Shown: piece after piece, positions 16,809 through 26,524 of the stretch
Layout: every line of letters starts with the position of its first letter
How positions within the stretch are numbered: position 1 is the first letter of the stretch
Origin: Thalassospira lucentensis
GTDB taxonomy: Bacteria > Pseudomonadota > Alphaproteobacteria > Rhodospirillales > Thalassospiraceae
Reading direction: 5' to 3'
DNA: 64,000 nucleotides
Assembly (NCBI RefSeq): GCF_001613805.1
Contig: NZ_LPVY01000007.1
Coordinates: 30,960-94,959 of the forward strand
Notes under the pieces: model-generated
Told to the model about the DNA's origin: nothing
The model's input: only the letters and a program-made list of their open reading frames with translations
The model's database searches: none
Program-made: the position numbers and the translations under genes

Positions 16809-18358
16809 ATGCAGCCGCCACGGCGGCCAGCGAGACCACGCCGCTTGAACGCGGTCTGACCACCGTTTCGATCATGCTTGCGACGATCATGCAGGCACTT
16901 GATACCACTATTGCAAACGTTGCCCTGCCGCATATGCAGGGTAGTATGGCCGCCACCCAGGATCAGATTTCCTGGGTGCTGACATCCTATATCGTTGCCG
17001 CCGCGATCATGACGCCACCGACGGGCTTTCTGGCGTCACGGTTTGGTCGCAAGAAGTTGTTTCTGGTGTCTGTCACCGGTTTTACCATTGCCTCCATGTT
17101 GTGCGGGGCGGCTGTTTCCCTGCCGGAAATGGTTGTGTTTCGCTTGTTGCAAGGTGCGTTTGGTGCCGGGTTGGTTCCGCTGTCGCAGGCAGTTTTGCTT
17201 GATACATACCCCAAAGAAAAGCATGGCTCGGCCATGGCGATGTGGGGCATGGGTGTGATGCTAGGCCCGATCCTTGGACCGACACTGGGCGGGTATTTGA
17301 CCGAGTATTACAATTGGCGCTGGGTGTTTTACATCAATCTGCCCGTTGGTCTTTTGGCCCTTGGCGGGATCATGGCCTTTGTGCCCGAAACCGATAAACG
17401 AAAAGGGCTTTCATTTGACTGGTTCGGCTTTGCGTTGCTGAGCCTTTCGATTGGCGCGTTGCAGATGATGCTTGATCGCGGGGAAAGCCAGAATTGGTTT
17501 TCGTCGTCGGAAATCCTGATTGAAACGGCCTTGGCGGCGGTGTGCCTTTATATGTTTATCGTGCATATGTTTACGGCCAGAAATCCGTTTCTGGAGCCGG
17601 GGCTGTTTGCGGACCGGAACTTTGTTATCGGGTTGTTCTTTATCTTTATCGTCGGTGTGGTGTTGCTTGCGACATTGGCATTATTGCCGCCGTTCTTGCA
17701 AAATCTGATGGGATATCCAGTGGTGACGGCAGGGATGCTGCTTGCGCCGCGCGGGGTTGGCACGATGATCGCCATGATGCTTGTCGGGCGGTTGATCGGC
17801 AAAATCGATATCCGGCTTCTGATCCTGTTTGGCCTGTTCATGACAGCCTTGTCACTTTACCAGATGATGGGCTTTACGACCGAGGTCAGCGAATTCACGA
17901 TCATCCGCACCGGGATCATTCAGGGGATCGGGCTCGGCTTTATTTTCGTGCCGCTCAGCACGATTACCTTTGCCACCCTTGATCCGCATTATCGGACCGA
18001 GGGTACGGCGATGTTCAGCCTGATGCGCAATATCGGATCAAGCATCGGCATTTCAGTGATGACCACGATGCTGACGCAGAATACCCAAGTGATGCATGCA
18101 AGCCTTGCCGCGACCCTGACGCCATTCCGGATGGCGCTGCAAAGCCCGTGGCTGCCCGAAACTTGGGACTGGCAGAGTGCGACCGGTGCAGTCACCCTTA
18201 ATCAGGTTGTGACAGCACAGGCCAATACGGTTGCCTATCTGAATGATTTTCAGGCGATGATGTGGATCGTGATTGCAGTGGTGCCCTTGCTGCTTTTGAT
18301 GCAGGGGCCAAAGCGCAAGGCACCGTCTCGTGACGAGCATATGGAAGTTATGGAATAG
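16805..18358 (+). CDS. emrB: EmrB/QacA (DHA2) family drug efflux MFS transporter
   Basis: This 517-residue inner-membrane pump has about 14 membrane segments. DHA2 motifs are visible: LDTTIANVALPHMQGSM in helix 1, SRFGRKKLFLVS (motif A), and GPILGPTLGGYLTEYYNWRW (motif C region). It should expel hydrophobic compounds or uncouplers by proton antiport together with EmrA. It is the last gene of marR-emrA-emrB and is followed by a strong terminator. Confidence 0.92.
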   Translation: MNAAATAASETTPLERGLTTVSIMLATIMQALDTTIANVALPHMQGSMAATQDQISWVLTSYIVAAAIMTPPTGFLASRFGRKKLFLVSVTGFTIASMLCGAAVSLPEMVVFRLLQGAFGAGLVPLSQAVLLDTYPKEKHGSAMAMWGMGVMLGPILGPTLGGYLTEYYNWRWVFYINLPVGLLALGGIMAFVPETDKRKGLSFDWFGFALLSLSIGALQMMLDRGESQNWFSSSEILIETALAAVCLYMFIVHMFTARNPFLEPGLFADRNFVIGLFFIFIVGVVLLATLALLPPFLQNLMGYPVVTAGMLLAPRGVGTMIAMMLVGRLIGKIDIRLLILFGLFMTALSLYQMMGFTTEVSEFTIIRTGIIQGIGLGFIFVPLSTITFATLDPHYRTEGTAMFSLMRNIGSSIGISVMTTMLTQNTQVMHASLAATLTPFRMALQSPWLPETWDWQSATGAVTLNQVVTAQANTVAYLNDFQAMMWIVIAVVPLLLLMQGPKRKAPSRDEHMEVME

Positions 18359-18366
18359 GCCAAATC

Positions 18367-18397
18367 AAGCCCCCTGCGCGAAAGGCAGGGGGCTTTT
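18367..18397 (+). terminator. Terminator of the emr operon
   Basis: A perfect stem AAGCCCCCTGC / GCAGGGGGCTT is followed by TTTT. It lies between emrB and the convergent symporter gene. Confidence 0.85.
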
Positions 18398-18411
18398 GGT
18401 TTGATCGTGGG

Positions 18412-19959
18412 TCAGGCTTCTGCTTCGGCAGCAGCGGATTTGTCGACTTTGCGGATTTCGCCACGGTCGATTTTGGCCCAGTATTGGTCCACTTCGCCGC
18501 GTACGACCGACATCAGCAGATAAAGGCCAATGACGTTCGGAATGGCCATGGCAAAGATCATGGAATCCGAGAAGTCAATCACGGGACCGAGGCTCATGCT
18601 TGCCCCCACGATGACACACAGGCAGAAGAACAGCTTGAAGATGATCTCCTTGCCTTTGCCTTCTCCCACAAGATAGGTCCAGGCTTTCAGGCCGTAATAG
18701 GACCATGACAGCATGGTTGAAAAGGCAAACAGGACCACGGCAAGTGCCAGTACCAGAGGAAACCATGTAAAGGCTGATGCAAATGCCGCCGATGTCAGTT
18801 CAACACCGGTCAGGCCGGAATTGAGTTCGCCGCTGATGGTAATGACAAGGGCGGTCATGGTGCAGATCACAACAGTATCGATAAACGGTTCAAGCAGGGC
18901 GACATAACCCTCTGTCACCGGTTCCTTGGTGCGAACTGCCGAATGGGCGATGGCAGCTGAACCAATACCGGCCTCGTTGGAAAAGGCTGCACGTTTGAAG
19001 CCCTGGATCAAGGCCCCGACAACGCCACCGGCCACACCGGCCCCGGTAAAGGCCCCAACGAAAATGTCGCTAAACGCCTGACCGACCATGCCGATATTGC
19101 TGATGATAATAACCAGCCCGGCGGTGACATAAATGACAGCCATGAAAGGCACGATTTTTTCGGTGACCTTGGCAATCGATTTGATGCCGCCAATGATGAC
19201 CGAGCCAACGATGACGGCCATGATCAGGCCGAATAGCCAGCCGCTTCCGGCAAGGAAGCTGTTTTCACCACCGGTAACATTGACGACCTGCTGGAAGGCC
19301 TGATTGGCCTGAAACATATTGCCGCCGCCAACGGCACCACCGATGCAGCAGATCGAAAAGAGGATGGCGAGCGCCTTGCCCAGTCCGGGTTTGCCTTTTT
19401 CAGCCAAGCCTTTGGACAGATAATACATAGGCCCGCCCGATACGCGACCATCGGGATATTCATTGCGATATTTGACCCCTAATGTGCATTCGGTGAATTT
19501 CGACGCCATGCCCATCAAACCGGCAAGAATCATCCAGAATGTCGCCCCCGGTCCGCCGATGGAAACCGCGACGGCAACACCGGCAATATTGCCAAGGCCA
19601 ACGGTACCTGACAGGGCCGTTGCCAATGCCTGAAAATGCGAAACTTCGCCCGCGTCATCGGGATGTGAATAATCACCTTTCACCAATGCAATCGCATGGC
19701 CGAATTTGCGGAATTGCACGAAGCCGAAATAAAGCGTGAAAATAGCGGCGGCAATCACAAGCCAGCCGACGATCAGCGGGAAATCATTCCCCGCGATGGG
19801 GACGGAATAGAAAATTGTACCGGCAATGACATTTGAGATCGGCGCAACGGTTTCGTTGATGCGCTGGTCAAGCGACCCTTCCTGCGCCATCGCCATGAAG
19901 GGAAGAATAGTCGCCGTTATGCCGGCGGCCCACGCCGGGACTCTGTACTGGCAAGACAT
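18412..19959 (-). CDS. AGCS family alanine/glycine:sodium symporter
   Basis: This 515-residue protein has a signal-like N terminus and about 11 membrane segments. The family signature is clear: [20 protein letters not shown] followed by [20 protein letters not shown]. It imports alanine or glycine with sodium. GGAGAG lies just before the ATG. A universal stress gene lies upstream on the same strand and an Lrp/AsnC regulator is divergent beyond that, a plausible amino-acid sensor for this transporter. Confidence 0.92.
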   Translation of the reverse strand: MSCQYRVPAWAAGITATILPFMAMAQEGSLDQRINETVAPISNVIAGTIFYSVPIAGNDFPLIVGWLVIAAAIFTLYFGFVQFRKFGHAIALVKGDYSHPDDAGEVSHFQALATALSGTVGLGNIAGVAVAVSIGGPGATFWMILAGLMGMASKFTECTLGVKYRNEYPDGRVSGGPMYYLSKGLAEKGKPGLGKALAILFSICCIGGAVGGGNMFQANQAFQQVVNVTGGENSFLAGSGWLFGLIMAVIVGSVIIGGIKSIAKVTEKIVPFMAVIYVTAGLVIIISNIGMVGQAFSDIFVGAFTGAGVAGGVVGALIQGFKRAAFSNEAGIGSAAIAHSAVRTKEPVTEGYVALLEPFIDTVVICTMTALVITISGELNSGLTGVELTSAAFASAFTWFPLVLALAVVLFAFSTMLSWSYYGLKAWTYLVGEGKGKEIIFKLFFCLCVIVGASMSLGPVIDFSDSMIFAMAIPNVIGLYLLMSVVRGEVDQYWAKIDRGEIRKVDKSAAAEAEA

Positions 19960-20013
19960 GAGAACTCTCCGATTTTGATTGTTTTATGTTTTTGACTGCA
20001 AACCCGGTGGTGT

Positions 20014-20460
20014 TCAGGGCACTACGGTAACGGGCACGGGACTGGCCTGAACCAGTGTCAGGGCAAGGCTGCCCAGTAATCGCGCGCCAAGGGCTGTGCC
20101 GCCCTTTCGACCAAGGACGATCTGTGTGGCTTTCTTTTCCTTGGCGATCTGGCAGATCAGTTCGCCGGAATGGCCGTATCTGACCTCGTAGGTCATTGGG
20201 ATATTGCGGTCGGTAAAAACACGAAGTGCCGGGGCAAGGGTGGCCTCGGCACGGGAAAGTTCTTCGGTTCGGCGTTGATGGCGTTCTTCAAGTTCCTGGG
20301 CCGACAGAAAGCTGTATGGCGACCATTCCAGAACATAGATGACATGTACCGGGCATCCTTCGGCGGCGGCCCGGTTGGCGGTAAATTGAACCGCGCGGTA
20401 TGCTGCCTCTGTCCCGTCATAGCCAATCAGGATCGGCTTCACGGATGGTGTCTGTGACAT
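20014..20460 (-). CDS. Universal stress protein, UspA family
   Basis: This 148-residue cytoplasmic protein has the Usp fold: PILIGYDGTEAAYRAVQFTA at the start, and near the end IVLGRKGGTALGARLLGSLA, the G-2x-G-9x-G(S/T) ATP-binding type motif. The start at 20460 follows AGGGA at seven bases; an upstream in-frame ATG at 20505 lacks a site. It may be cotranscribed with the symporter gene 54 bases downstream. Its role in stress is general and not specified by sequence. Confidence 0.9.
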   Translation of the reverse strand: MSQTPSVKPILIGYDGTEAAYRAVQFTANRAAAEGCPVHVIYVLEWSPYSFLSAQELEERHQRRTEELSRAEATLAPALRVFTDRNIPMTYEVRYGHSGELICQIAKEKKATQIVLGRKGGTALGARLLGSLALTLVQASPVPVTVVP

Positions 20461-20515
20461 GGTGAAGTCCCTTTTTGCGATAGTTGTTCGTTGTCGGTTT
20501 TCCACTCCCGTTACG

Positions 20516-20580
20516 CCGGACTTGATCCGGTCTTGCCGACATCCGCTGGTCGCTGACGCCTGTGCGACCCGGGCCAGCGG
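20516..20580. repeat. REP-like palindromic element
   Basis: Two nested stems occur together: CCGGA-CTTGA-TCCGG at 20516-20530, and CCGCTGG ... CCAGCGG spanning 20543-20580. The first resembles the short palindrome built on CGGACTTGATCCG that is dispersed in many alphaproteobacterial genomes. Only this copy is visible here, so its repetitive nature is inferred. Confidence 0.35.
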
Positions 20581-20651
20581 TTTGCTGCCGTTGGTTAATG
20601 ATACGACTTTATGACAGGTTGTTTTTCCTAAAGTTGATTTGATCGATGGGT

Positions 20652-20686
20652 AATTTCACTTATTATTTTAGTTATAATAGGAAATT
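20652..20686. promoter_or_regulatory. Candidate autoregulatory site of the Lrp-type gene
   Basis: AATTTC and GAAATT form an inverted repeat with 23 AT-rich bases between them. It ends 21 bases before the regulator start. Lrp/AsnC proteins commonly bind AT-rich, loosely palindromic sites at their own promoter. Confidence 0.3.
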
Positions 20687-20707
20687 TAATTACATTAGAG
20701 GTGCCAA

Positions 20708-21163
20708 ATGGGTGTTTTGGACAAGATTGATCTGGCGGTTCTGCGCGAAGTTGCTGTGAATGGCCGGATTACGGTTACGGATCTGGCGCATCGCGTCGGA
20801 CTATCGAAAACACCCTGTGCCCTGCGTCTGCGACGGCTGGAAGAAAGTGAACACATCCTTGGTTATCGGGCGATCCTTCATCCGGAAAAAATGGGGGCCA
20901 GCCATATTGCGTTTGTTCAGGTGATCCTGACCGATACCAAGACCGAGGCGCTTAATGCATTCAACAAGGCCGTGCGGGACGTGCCTGAAATAGAGCAATG
21001 CCACATGATCGCGGGGGCGTTTGATTACCTGATCAAGGTGCGCAGCCGCGATATTGGTGATTATCGCCGCGTGCTGGGCGAGAAGATTTCTGAACTGCCA
21101 TATGTGTCGCACACATCGACCTTTGTTGTGATGGAAGCAGTCAAGGACAGCTATTCGTTATAG
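20708..21163 (+). CDS. Lrp/AsnC family transcriptional regulator
   Basis: This 151-residue protein has an N-terminal helix-turn-helix (VTDLAHRVGLSKTPCALRLR) and a C-terminal RAM ligand-binding domain (CHMIAGAFDYLIKVRSRDIG). GAGG lies six bases before the ATG. Members bind amino acids and control amino acid uptake or breakdown. Being divergent from the usp-AGCS symporter genes, it could control alanine uptake; control of the pyrimidine locus downstream is less likely because a RutR-like regulator is present there. Confidence 0.9.
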   Translation: MGVLDKIDLAVLREVAVNGRITVTDLAHRVGLSKTPCALRLRRLEESEHILGYRAILHPEKMGASHIAFVQVILTDTKTEALNAFNKAVRDVPEIEQCHMIAGAFDYLIKVRSRDIGDYRRVLGEKISELPYVSHTSTFVVMEAVKDSYSL

Positions 21164-21561
21164 CCTTCTGGCGACGAAAGCGCAAAAGCGACAGAAATGC
21201 AGGATAAAACTGCAAGTTTAATAACCTGTATTTTTAATCTTGACCAAATGATCAGGATTGGACATGCTGTATCTGTCAGAGAGAGGCATCTGTACGCGCT
21301 ATCAAACGGGAATAACCCGAACTTCATAAAAGCGCGGCAGATCAAATACTGGGAAACAGTTCGGCGGTAAGCCGGACGGATACGCCAAGAATGTCATTGA
21401 TAGAAGACCCAGAGTTGGTCGGGCCCGCCCGTTCACATGCGCCATAAATCCATCCGAAGCCCTTTGCGGCTTCCAGCGCGGCTGGTCTTTTGAGGATGCC
21501 ATTCTTGTTTTGTCTCTCGCTGACGCCAGGAGAGGACGCCTTTTTGGCAGGGAGACAAAAC
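21164..21561 (+). other. Leader/promoter region of preT
   Basis: This 398-base stretch contains the RutR-like box at 21240-21255 and otherwise no gene I can support. The distance from the box to the preT start is over 300 bases, so preT may have a long untranslated leader. I see no strong terminator hairpin or known riboswitch pattern in it. Confidence 0.4.
21240..21255 (+). promoter_or_regulatory. RutR-type operator upstream of preT
   Basis: TTGACCA-AA-TGATCAG agrees at 12 of 14 defined positions with the Escherichia coli RutR consensus TTGACCA-NN-TGGTCAA. A closely similar site lies in front of the rutR-like gene. It should let the regulator repress preT-preA when uracil or thymine is absent. 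Confidence 0.7.
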
Positions 21562-22917
21562 ATGACCATCTTGCAGGGCAAGCAAGTTTCGAAATCAGGT
21601 GCGATCCATGGTGTTGGCCATAACGACGCTGATGACGGCTTTTCCGATCTGCATCCGCCTTATTCCACCTTGCAGGCCATGGCCGAAAGCAATCGCTGCC
21701 TGTATTGCTATGATGCGCCGTGCGTTACAGCATGCCCGACATCAATCGATATTCCGGGCTTCATCCGCAAAATCAGCACCGGAAACCCGGACGGGGCGGC
21801 CAAAACCATCCTGTCGGCCAATATCATGGGTGGCACCTGTGCACGTGCCTGCCCGACGGAAGTACTGTGCGAACAGGCCTGCGTGCGTAATGTGTCCGAA
21901 GATGTCGCGGTTGAAATCGGCAGTCTGCAGCGTTTTGCGGTTGATCACCTGATGGCGCGCGATGAATTGCCCCATCCGTTCAAACGGGCCCCCCTGACCG
22001 GTAAACAGATTGCGGTGGTCGGTGCCGGTCCGGCGGGGCTTTCATGCGCGCATCGCGCGGCGATGCTGGGCCATGATGTGACGGTGTTTGAGGCCAAGGC
22101 AAAGCCGGGCGGGCTTAATGAATATGGTCTTGCGGCGTACAAAATGACCAATGATTTCGCCCAGCGCGAGGTTGAATTCCTTTTGGGCATTGGCGGCATC
22201 CGGATCGAGTATGGCAAGGCGCTTGGCCGTGACATCCGTCTTGGGGCTTTGCGTGACGGATATGATGCGGTGTTTGTTGGGGTCGGGCTTGGCGCGACCA
22301 ACGAACTTGGCCTGCCGGGAGAGGCATTTGATGGTGTCGATGACGCGATTGCCTTTATCGAGCAACTTCGCCAGACCGAACCGAAATCCGACATGCCGGT
22401 TGGCAATAATGTGATCGTGATCGGCGGTGGCAACACTGCAGTTGATGCCGCCATTCAGGCCAAACGCCTTGGTGCCGACGAAGTCACATTGGTCTATCGC
22501 CGTGGGGCCGAACATATGTCGGCGACCGAATATGAACAGGAACTGGCCAAGATCAATGGCGTGGTTGTGCGCCACTGGGCCAAGCCGATTGCGATCAAGG
22601 CCAATGGTAAACTGATCGGAATGGAGTTCGAGAAAACGGAACTTCGGGACGGTAAGCTTGTCGGTACCGGCGAGAAATTTGAAATCCGTGCCGATCAGAT
22701 CCTGAAGGCCATCGGGCAGAAAATCAAAACAGATGACCTTGCCGGAATGGAAATTGCCGGGGGCAAGATCGTGGTCGATGAAAATTACCAGACAACCGCC
22801 TCTGGCATCTTTGCCGGTGGGGATTGCATCAAAAGTGGCGAGGACCTGACAGTCCAGTCGGTCGAAGACGGCAAACAGGCCGCAATTGCCATCGATGCGT
22901 TCCTTAAAACCGCATAA
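21562..22917 (+). CDS. preT: NAD-dependent dihydropyrimidine dehydrogenase, subunit PreT
   Basis: This 451-residue flavoprotein subunit passes electrons from NAD(P)H to PreA for reduction of uracil and thymine to dihydropyrimidines. Two four-cysteine Fe-S motifs lie at C46-C58 and C93-C107. The FAD site GAGPAG is at 154-159 and a second nucleotide site, IGGGNTA, at 287-293. The ATG at 21562 has an excellent GGGAG site; a longer frame upstream does not. It lies 20 bases before preA, forming the two-subunit enzyme, behind the RutR-type box. Confidence 0.93.
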   Translation: MTILQGKQVSKSGAIHGVGHNDADDGFSDLHPPYSTLQAMAESNRCLYCYDAPCVTACPTSIDIPGFIRKISTGNPDGAAKTILSANIMGGTCARACPTEVLCEQACVRNVSEDVAVEIGSLQRFAVDHLMARDELPHPFKRAPLTGKQIAVVGAGPAGLSCAHRAAMLGHDVTVFEAKAKPGGLNEYGLAAYKMTNDFAQREVEFLLGIGGIRIEYGKALGRDIRLGALRDGYDAVFVGVGLGATNELGLPGEAFDGVDDAIAFIEQLRQTEPKSDMPVGNNVIVIGGGNTAVDAAIQAKRLGADEVTLVYRRGAEHMSATEYEQELAKINGVVVRHWAKPIAIKANGKLIGMEFEKTELRDGKLVGTGEKFEIRADQILKAIGQKIKTDDLAGMEIAGGKIVVDENYQTTASGIFAGGDCIKSGEDLTVQSVEDGKQAAIAIDAFLKTA

Positions 22918-22937
22918 GCCAGAAAGGGAGAGAGAAA

Positions 22938-24215
22938 ATGGCTGATCTAAGCTGCAAAATTGCCGGGATTGATTCACTCAACCCGTTCTGGCTGGCCTCC
23001 GCACCGCCGACCGACAAGAAATACAACGTTGTTCGCGCATTTCAGGCCGGATGGGGCGGGGTTGTCTGGAAGACGCTGGGGATTGATCCGCCAGTGGTTA
23101 ACGTATCGTCGCGCTATGGCGCGCATCATGACCAGAACCGTCGTTTGCTTGGTATCAACAATATCGAACTGATTTCCGACCGGCCGCTTTCGGTCAATCT
23201 TCAGGAAATCCGCGAATGTCGTAAAGAATATCCCGACCATGTGATCATCGGATCGATGATGGCCCCGATTGAAGAACGGGCATGGAAGGATTTGGCACAA
23301 CAGATCGCCGAAAGCGGCGTGCACGGGATAGAACTTAACCTTGGCTGCCCGCACGGCATGTGCGAGCGCGGCATGGGATCGGCCATCGGGCAGGTGCCTG
23401 AAATGGTCGAACAGGTCACCCGCTGGGTCAAGGATGCGGTCGATATTCCGGTCTTTACGAAGCTGACGCCAAACATCACCAATATCCTGTGGTCGGCAGA
23501 GGCCGCACTTAAAGGTGGGGCGGATGCCGTGTCGCTTATTAACACCGTTAACTCGATCATTTCGGTCGATCTTGACAGCATGGTTCCCGAACCGATTGTT
23601 GATGGCAAGGGTACGCATGGCGGTTATTGCGGATCGGCGGTAAAGCCGATTGCGCTTAACATGGTGGCCGAAATTGCCCGCACGCCGGAAACCCGCGATC
23701 TGCATATTTCCGGCATCGGCGGGATTACCACATGGAAAGACGCCGTTGAATTCATGGCGTTGGGGTCAAACGCGGTGCAGGTCTGCACGGCTGCAATGAT
23801 TTATGGTTTCCGCGTTGTCGATGATCTGATCGATGGCATGAGCCAGTGGATGGATGACAAGGGGTACACCAGTGTCGAACAGTTCACGCGTGCGGCCGTG
23901 CCGCAGGTCGCGAACTGGAACGAGCTTAACATGAATTTCGATACCAAGGCGGTGATCAACCCGGACAATTGTATCGAATGTGGCCGTTGCCACATCGCTT
24001 GCGAGGATACATCGCATCAGGCGATTGCGATGAATGTCAAGGAAGACGGGCACCGTGAGTTTGTTGTCATCGACGAGGAATGTGTTGGTTGCAACCTTTG
24101 CTATCACATTTGTCCGGTGCCTGATTGCATCACCATGGAACCGGTCAAAACCGACAAGCCTTACATGACCTGGCCGGAACATCCGTTAAACCCGATGCGG
24201 CAGGCTGCCGAGTAA
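22938..24215 (+). CDS. preA: NAD-dependent dihydropyrimidine dehydrogenase, subunit PreA
   Basis: This 425-residue catalytic subunit has a dihydroorotate-dehydrogenase-like FMN barrel (LNLGCPHGMCERGMGSAIGQ near residues 134-152; SGIGGITTWKDAVEFMALG near 258-276). A C-terminal ferredoxin domain follows, with two 4Fe-4S clusters: C345/348/351/355 and C382/385/388/392. It reduces uracil or thymine using electrons from PreT. GGGAGAGAG precedes the ATG. It is cotranscribed with preT and probably with the amidohydrolase gene after it. Confidence 0.93.
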   Translation: MADLSCKIAGIDSLNPFWLASAPPTDKKYNVVRAFQAGWGGVVWKTLGIDPPVVNVSSRYGAHHDQNRRLLGINNIELISDRPLSVNLQEIRECRKEYPDHVIIGSMMAPIEERAWKDLAQQIAESGVHGIELNLGCPHGMCERGMGSAIGQVPEMVEQVTRWVKDAVDIPVFTKLTPNITNILWSAEAALKGGADAVSLINTVNSIISVDLDSMVPEPIVDGKGTHGGYCGSAVKPIALNMVAEIARTPETRDLHISGIGGITTWKDAVEFMALGSNAVQVCTAAMIYGFRVVDDLIDGMSQWMDDKGYTSVEQFTRAAVPQVANWNELNMNFDTKAVINPDNCIECGRCHIACEDTSHQAIAMNVKEDGHREFVVIDEECVGCNLCYHICPVPDCITMEPVKTDKPYMTWPEHPLNPMRQAAE

Positions 24216-24249
24216 TCCCAAGCCGGAAGACAGACAAAAGGATATCTAA

Positions 24250-25527
24250 ATGACCGTTCAACCAAGTGTGCGCAATCTGTCGATCAATGGCGACCGGCTT
24301 TGGGACAGCCTGATGGAAATGGCAAAGATCGGCAAAACCGCCAAGGATGGCGTTTGTCGATTGGCGCTGACCGATCTGGATCGTGAGAGCCGAGACTTGT
24401 TCATCAAATGGTGCAAGGCCGAGGGTTGCACGATCCGCATCGACAAGATGGGAAATATCTTTGCACGCCGTGAAGGGCGCAATCCCGATCTGCCACCGGT
24501 GGTGATGGGAAGCCATCTGGACAGCCAGCCGACAGGGGGAAAATATGATGGTGTTTATGGTGTGCTTTCGGGGCTTGAAGTAATCCGGGCTCTGAACGAA
24601 GCCAAATACGAAACCGAAGCACCACTTGAAGTCGTTTGCTGGACCAACGAAGAAGGGTCGCGCTTTGCCCCGGCGATGGTCGCATCGGGCGTGTTTGCCA
24701 AGGTTTTCGACCTTGAATACGGTCATTCGCGCGCTGATGTCGATGGCAAGACGATGGGCGAGGAATTGAAACGCATCGGCTATCTTGGTGATGACGAAGC
24801 CACGATTGATGCCCATCCGATGGGCGCGTATTTCGAGGCCCATATCGAACAGGGCCCGATCCTTGAAGATGAAGGCAAGGATATCGGCATTGTCACCGAT
24901 GCACAGGGGCAGCGCTGGTACGAAATCAAGTTCACCGGTGTTGAGGCCCATGCCGGCCCGACGCCGATGAAAACCCGCAAGGATGCATTGTTGGGTGCGT
25001 CGCGTGTGGTTGATCTGGTCAACAGGATCGGTCTGGATCGATCCCCACTGGCCTGTGCCACGGTTGGCATGATGCAAATCCATCCGAACTCACGCAATGT
25101 TATCCCGGGTGAGGTGTTCTTTACCGTTGATTTCCGCCATCCAGATGACGCGGTTCTGGCCGATATGGACAAAGCTCTGCGCGATGGTGTTGATAAAATT
25201 GCATCCGAAATCGGCCTTAAAACCGAGTTTGAGCAGATTTTCTATTACGCGCCGGTTCCGTTTGACAAAACCTGCGTCGACGCGGTTCGCAATGCGGTTG
25301 AAATCGGTGGATATTCCGCGCGCGAGATTGTGTCGGGTGCGGGGCATGATGCCTGCTATCTGGCGCAGGTGACCCCGACCGCGATGATCTTTATCCCGTG
25401 TGTCGATGGTATTTCCCATAACGAGATTGAGGAAGTTCACAAGCACTGGTCAGATGCGGGAGGGCAGGTTTTGCTGCATGCCGTTCTGGCCAAGGCCGAC
25501 GAGACGGTCATGACACAATCGGTTTAG
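24250..25527 (+). CDS. M20-type N-carbamoyl-beta-alanine amidohydrolase (beta-ureidopropionase)
   Basis: This 425-residue Zn-dependent amidase belongs to the hydantoinase/carbamoylase group of the M20 family. Metal ligands are visible: H89 and D100 (GSHLDSQPTGGKYDG), E134/E135 (NEEGSRF), H198 (EAHIEQGP) and H390 (SHNEIEE). Directly after preTA it most likely cleaves N-carbamoyl-beta-alanine to beta-alanine, CO2 and ammonia, the third reductive step. Allantoate amidohydrolase or L-carbamoylase are alternatives. A second, nitrilase-type candidate lies at 29101. Confidence 0.85.
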   Translation: MTVQPSVRNLSINGDRLWDSLMEMAKIGKTAKDGVCRLALTDLDRESRDLFIKWCKAEGCTIRIDKMGNIFARREGRNPDLPPVVMGSHLDSQPTGGKYDGVYGVLSGLEVIRALNEAKYETEAPLEVVCWTNEEGSRFAPAMVASGVFAKVFDLEYGHSRADVDGKTMGEELKRIGYLGDDEATIDAHPMGAYFEAHIEQGPILEDEGKDIGIVTDAQGQRWYEIKFTGVEAHAGPTPMKTRKDALLGASRVVDLVNRIGLDRSPLACATVGMMQIHPNSRNVIPGEVFFTVDFRHPDDAVLADMDKALRDGVDKIASEIGLKTEFEQIFYYAPVPFDKTCVDAVRNAVEIGGYSAREIVSGAGHDACYLAQVTPTAMIFIPCVDGISHNEIEEVHKHWSDAGGQVLLHAVLAKADETVMTQSV

Positions 25528-25564
25528 ACTGATATCAACTACCTCCCATGAATACTCCAGACTG

Positions 25565-25589
25565 GACCGGCCTCTGTGCCGGTCTTTTT
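25565..25589 (+). terminator. Terminator of the preT-preA-amidase operon
   Basis: Stem GACCGG / CCGGTC with an eight-base loop is followed by TTTTT, 38 bases after the stop codon. Confidence 0.8.
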
Positions 25590-25590
25590 G

Positions 25591-26406
25591 TCAGTTGCTG
25601 TTAGATTTGGGCAGGTGAAAGGCAACCCATTCGGAAAGCTGCCCGCTGTCGTTCAGTTCAGTGATCAAGTTGTTGATCCGGGCGACATGCCGCACGCACG
25701 GGCTGCTGCGCGAAAACATGAATTGAACTTCGTTCACGGCCAGTGGTGGTTCAATGGCAATAACCTGTTGGTCGATGCCGTCAATCGCGACATTGGCCAT
25801 GCCGTCATATCGCCCGAGCAATACATAATCGACCCGCCCGTTCAACAGGATATCGAATATGCGGTTGCCAGTTGGTGAATAAATCATGTCGAGCCTATCG
25901 GCGGCAAACCGGTCAATGAAATCGCCGTAGCTTCCGCCTTGGGGGCGCGCACCGCTGTGACCGATGAGGCTGTCGATGCTGTGAACTGAAAATTGCCGGT
26001 CAACATGCTGAAAGACCATCACATCATCGGATGCATAAGGAAGTGAATAAATGAAAGTCATTGCGCGTTCGGCCGTGTAATAGGCACCCGCCATCACATC
26101 GATTTCACCGGCTTCGAGCATCTGGATCGACCGGTTCCAAGGGACTTCAAGATGCACTTTCAGGCTGATATTATTTTCCTGTGTGTATCGACGCAGGATA
26201 TCAATCGAAATACCTTGCGCGTGGCCGTTACTGCCTAAGTAAGAGATCGGTTCCCATCCTGCGGCACCGCCAACAACAATCTGTTTGCAGGTATCAGATG
26301 CGGCATGGGCATGATTGATGATTGCGGACAGGACAATGCAAGGCAGGACAAGCATAGGCATGACGCCCAATTGGATCGCGTACAAGAATACGCGTTGAAA
26401 ATACAT
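25591..26406 (-). CDS. Solute-binding protein family 3 (lone periplasmic protein)
   Basis: This 271-residue protein has an export signal (hydrophobic residues about 8-36, ending near AHAASD) and the amino-acid-binding (SBP family 3) pattern: WEPISYLGSNGHAQGISIDI, and AGEIDVMAGAYYTAERAMTF. No permease or ATPase gene is adjacent, so it may be a sensor-type or orphan binding protein. It lies inside the pyrimidine locus on the opposite strand, just downstream of the repressor gene. Its ligand cannot be read from sequence. Confidence 0.75.
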   Translation of the reverse strand: MYFQRVFLYAIQLGVMPMLVLPCIVLSAIINHAHAASDTCKQIVVGGAAGWEPISYLGSNGHAQGISIDILRRYTQENNISLKVHLEVPWNRSIQMLEAGEIDVMAGAYYTAERAMTFIYSLPYASDDVMVFQHVDRQFSVHSIDSLIGHSGARPQGGSYGDFIDRFAADRLDMIYSPTGNRIFDILLNGRVDYVLLGRYDGMANVAIDGIDQQVIAIEPPLAVNEVQFMFSRSSPCVRHVARINNLITELNDSGQLSEWVAFHLPKSNSN

Positions 26407-26524
26407 GCTTATCCCCCCTGAAAACCGATCAGTGTTTGTCGATTTCAGATTTGGAAGCAGAGTATCTTTTACAACTATTCGTTAGTGTGGGGACGGGCAG
26501 GCAGCTTTGTTGCGCCGGTTGCCT

